Source: Gammaproteobacteria bacterium
GTDB taxonomy: Bacteria; Pseudomonadota; Gammaproteobacteria; Pseudomonadales; Azotimanducaceae
Reading direction: 5' to 3'
Length of the DNA: 6,092 nucleotides
NCBI GenBank assembly: GCA_018667205.1
Contig: JABIVN010000415.1
Span: forward strand, 1 to 6,092
Shown: positions 5,465 to 6,092 of the stretch, in pieces
Layout: every line of letters begins with the position of its first letter
Numbering within the stretch: the stretch's first letter is position 1
Notes under the pieces: generated by a model
Seen by the model: the letters and a program-made list of their open reading frames with translations, nothing else
What the model was told of the DNA's origin: nothing
The model's database searches: none
Position numbers and translations under genes: made by a program

Positions 5465-6092
5465 ATGCTGACCCTCGGGCAAACCTATATATTGCGCGTT
5501 TCAAAATTGACTGACCAGGGCGCCTATGTGGACGGGGAGGAACTGGGCGAAATCCTGTTGCCGACTAAGCATTGCCCCCCCGGTCTCGCGGTAGACAGCC
5601 ACTTACCCGTGTTCCTCTACCAGGACTCTGAAACCCGACTCATTGTCACGACACAAAAACCCAAGGCACAGGTAGGGGAGTTCGCTTATCTGAAGGTCGT
5701 TGCGAACACAGATTACGGTACTTTTATGGACTGGGGTCTGGATAAAGACTTACTGGCACCTTTTGGCGAGCAACACAGACCCATGGAGATAGACCGTTTC
5801 TACCTGGTGTTCGTCTACTTGAATAACGCTGACGGCAGAATTACCGCATCGTCCAAAATAGAAAGGTTCCTTGATGACCAAGCCGAACACAGCTTTATAC
5901 CAGGCCAACAGGTTGACCTTATTATTGCAAACAGCACTGATCTTGGATTTAAGGCGATCATCAATCACAGCCATTGGGGACTACTGTACAAAGATGAGGT
6001 GAACGAACGGCTTAGCTTTGGCCAATCACGAAGTGGTTTCATTAAATTTGTGAGACCTGATGGCAAAATCGACCTGGTGCTTAAGCAGGAAC
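5465..6092 (+). CDS. CvfB/YitL-like S1-domain RNA-binding protein (3' end missing)
   Basis: The frame opened by the ATG at 5465 stays open to the window edge, giving 209 codons. The product looks like a CvfB/YitL protein: tandem S1 (OB-fold) RNA-binding domains and, in complete members of about 280 residues, a C-terminal winged helix, which here lies beyond the window. Three S1-like units can be read. The first is at about 3-65 (LGQTYILRVSKLTDQGAYVDG...GEILLP); the second at about 68-130 (VGEFAYLKVVANTDYGTFMDWGLDKDLLAP, the clearest S1 signature); the third at about 143-208 (PGQQVDLIIANSTDLGFKAIIN...WGLLY). In Staphylococcus aureus CvfB affects virulence-factor expression and binds RNA; the role in gammaproteobacteria is unclear. 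The ribosome site is weak (AAGAAGAG, 5450-5457). The gene starts 33 bases after hrpB with no terminator between, so the two are probably co-transcribed. The family call is fairly sure. Confidence 0.82.
   Translation, partial: MLTLGQTYILRVSKLTDQGAYVDGEELGEILLPTKHCPPGLAVDSHLPVFLYQDSETRLIVTTQKPKAQVGEFAYLKVVANTDYGTFMDWGLDKDLLAPFGEQHRPMEIDRFYLVFVYLNNADGRITASSKIERFLDDQAEHSFIPGQQVDLIIANSTDLGFKAIINHSHWGLLYKDEVNERLSFGQSRSGFIKFVRPDGKIDLVLKQE

Overview
The window reads as chromosomal DNA from a gammaproteobacterium. The reasons are an HrpB-type DEAH helicase, a DUF3187 outer-membrane protein and a CvfB/YitL-like S1 protein close together, with mid-range G+C and ordinary Shine-Dalgarno spacing. I cannot name a genus. 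No mobile element, CRISPR array, tRNA or rRNA is visible. Gene density is ordinary, and all gene-free stretches are under 300 bases.

Layout, left to right. (1) fdhD (+), the sulfurtransferase that activates formate dehydrogenase; a 17-bp imperfect tandem duplication covers its stop codon. (2) A small SRPBCC/START-like protein (+) with a strong AGGAGG ribosome site. (3) A 193-bp gap between convergent genes, holding an 11-bp-arm inverted repeat, an AT-only hairpin and a four-unit 12-bp tandem repeat ending in a GC-richer hairpin. (4) A DUF3187 predicted outer-membrane beta-barrel protein (-) with a signal peptide. (5) A divergent intergenic region with a long bulged hairpin, a plausible sigma-70 promoter and a small leader hairpin. 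(6) hrpB (+), a full-length DEAH-box RNA helicase that appears to start at TTG. (7) A CvfB/YitL-like S1-domain RNA-binding protein (+), starting 33 bases after hrpB and cut off by the window end.

The genes do not form one pathway. hrpB and the S1 protein are probably co-transcribed and both act on RNA. fdhD serves formate dehydrogenase genes that are not in the window. The SRPBCC and DUF3187 proteins have no assigned function. I see no convincing new multi-gene system; the least explained sequence is the repeat-rich convergent gap at 1447-1639 and the hairpin at 2712-2749.
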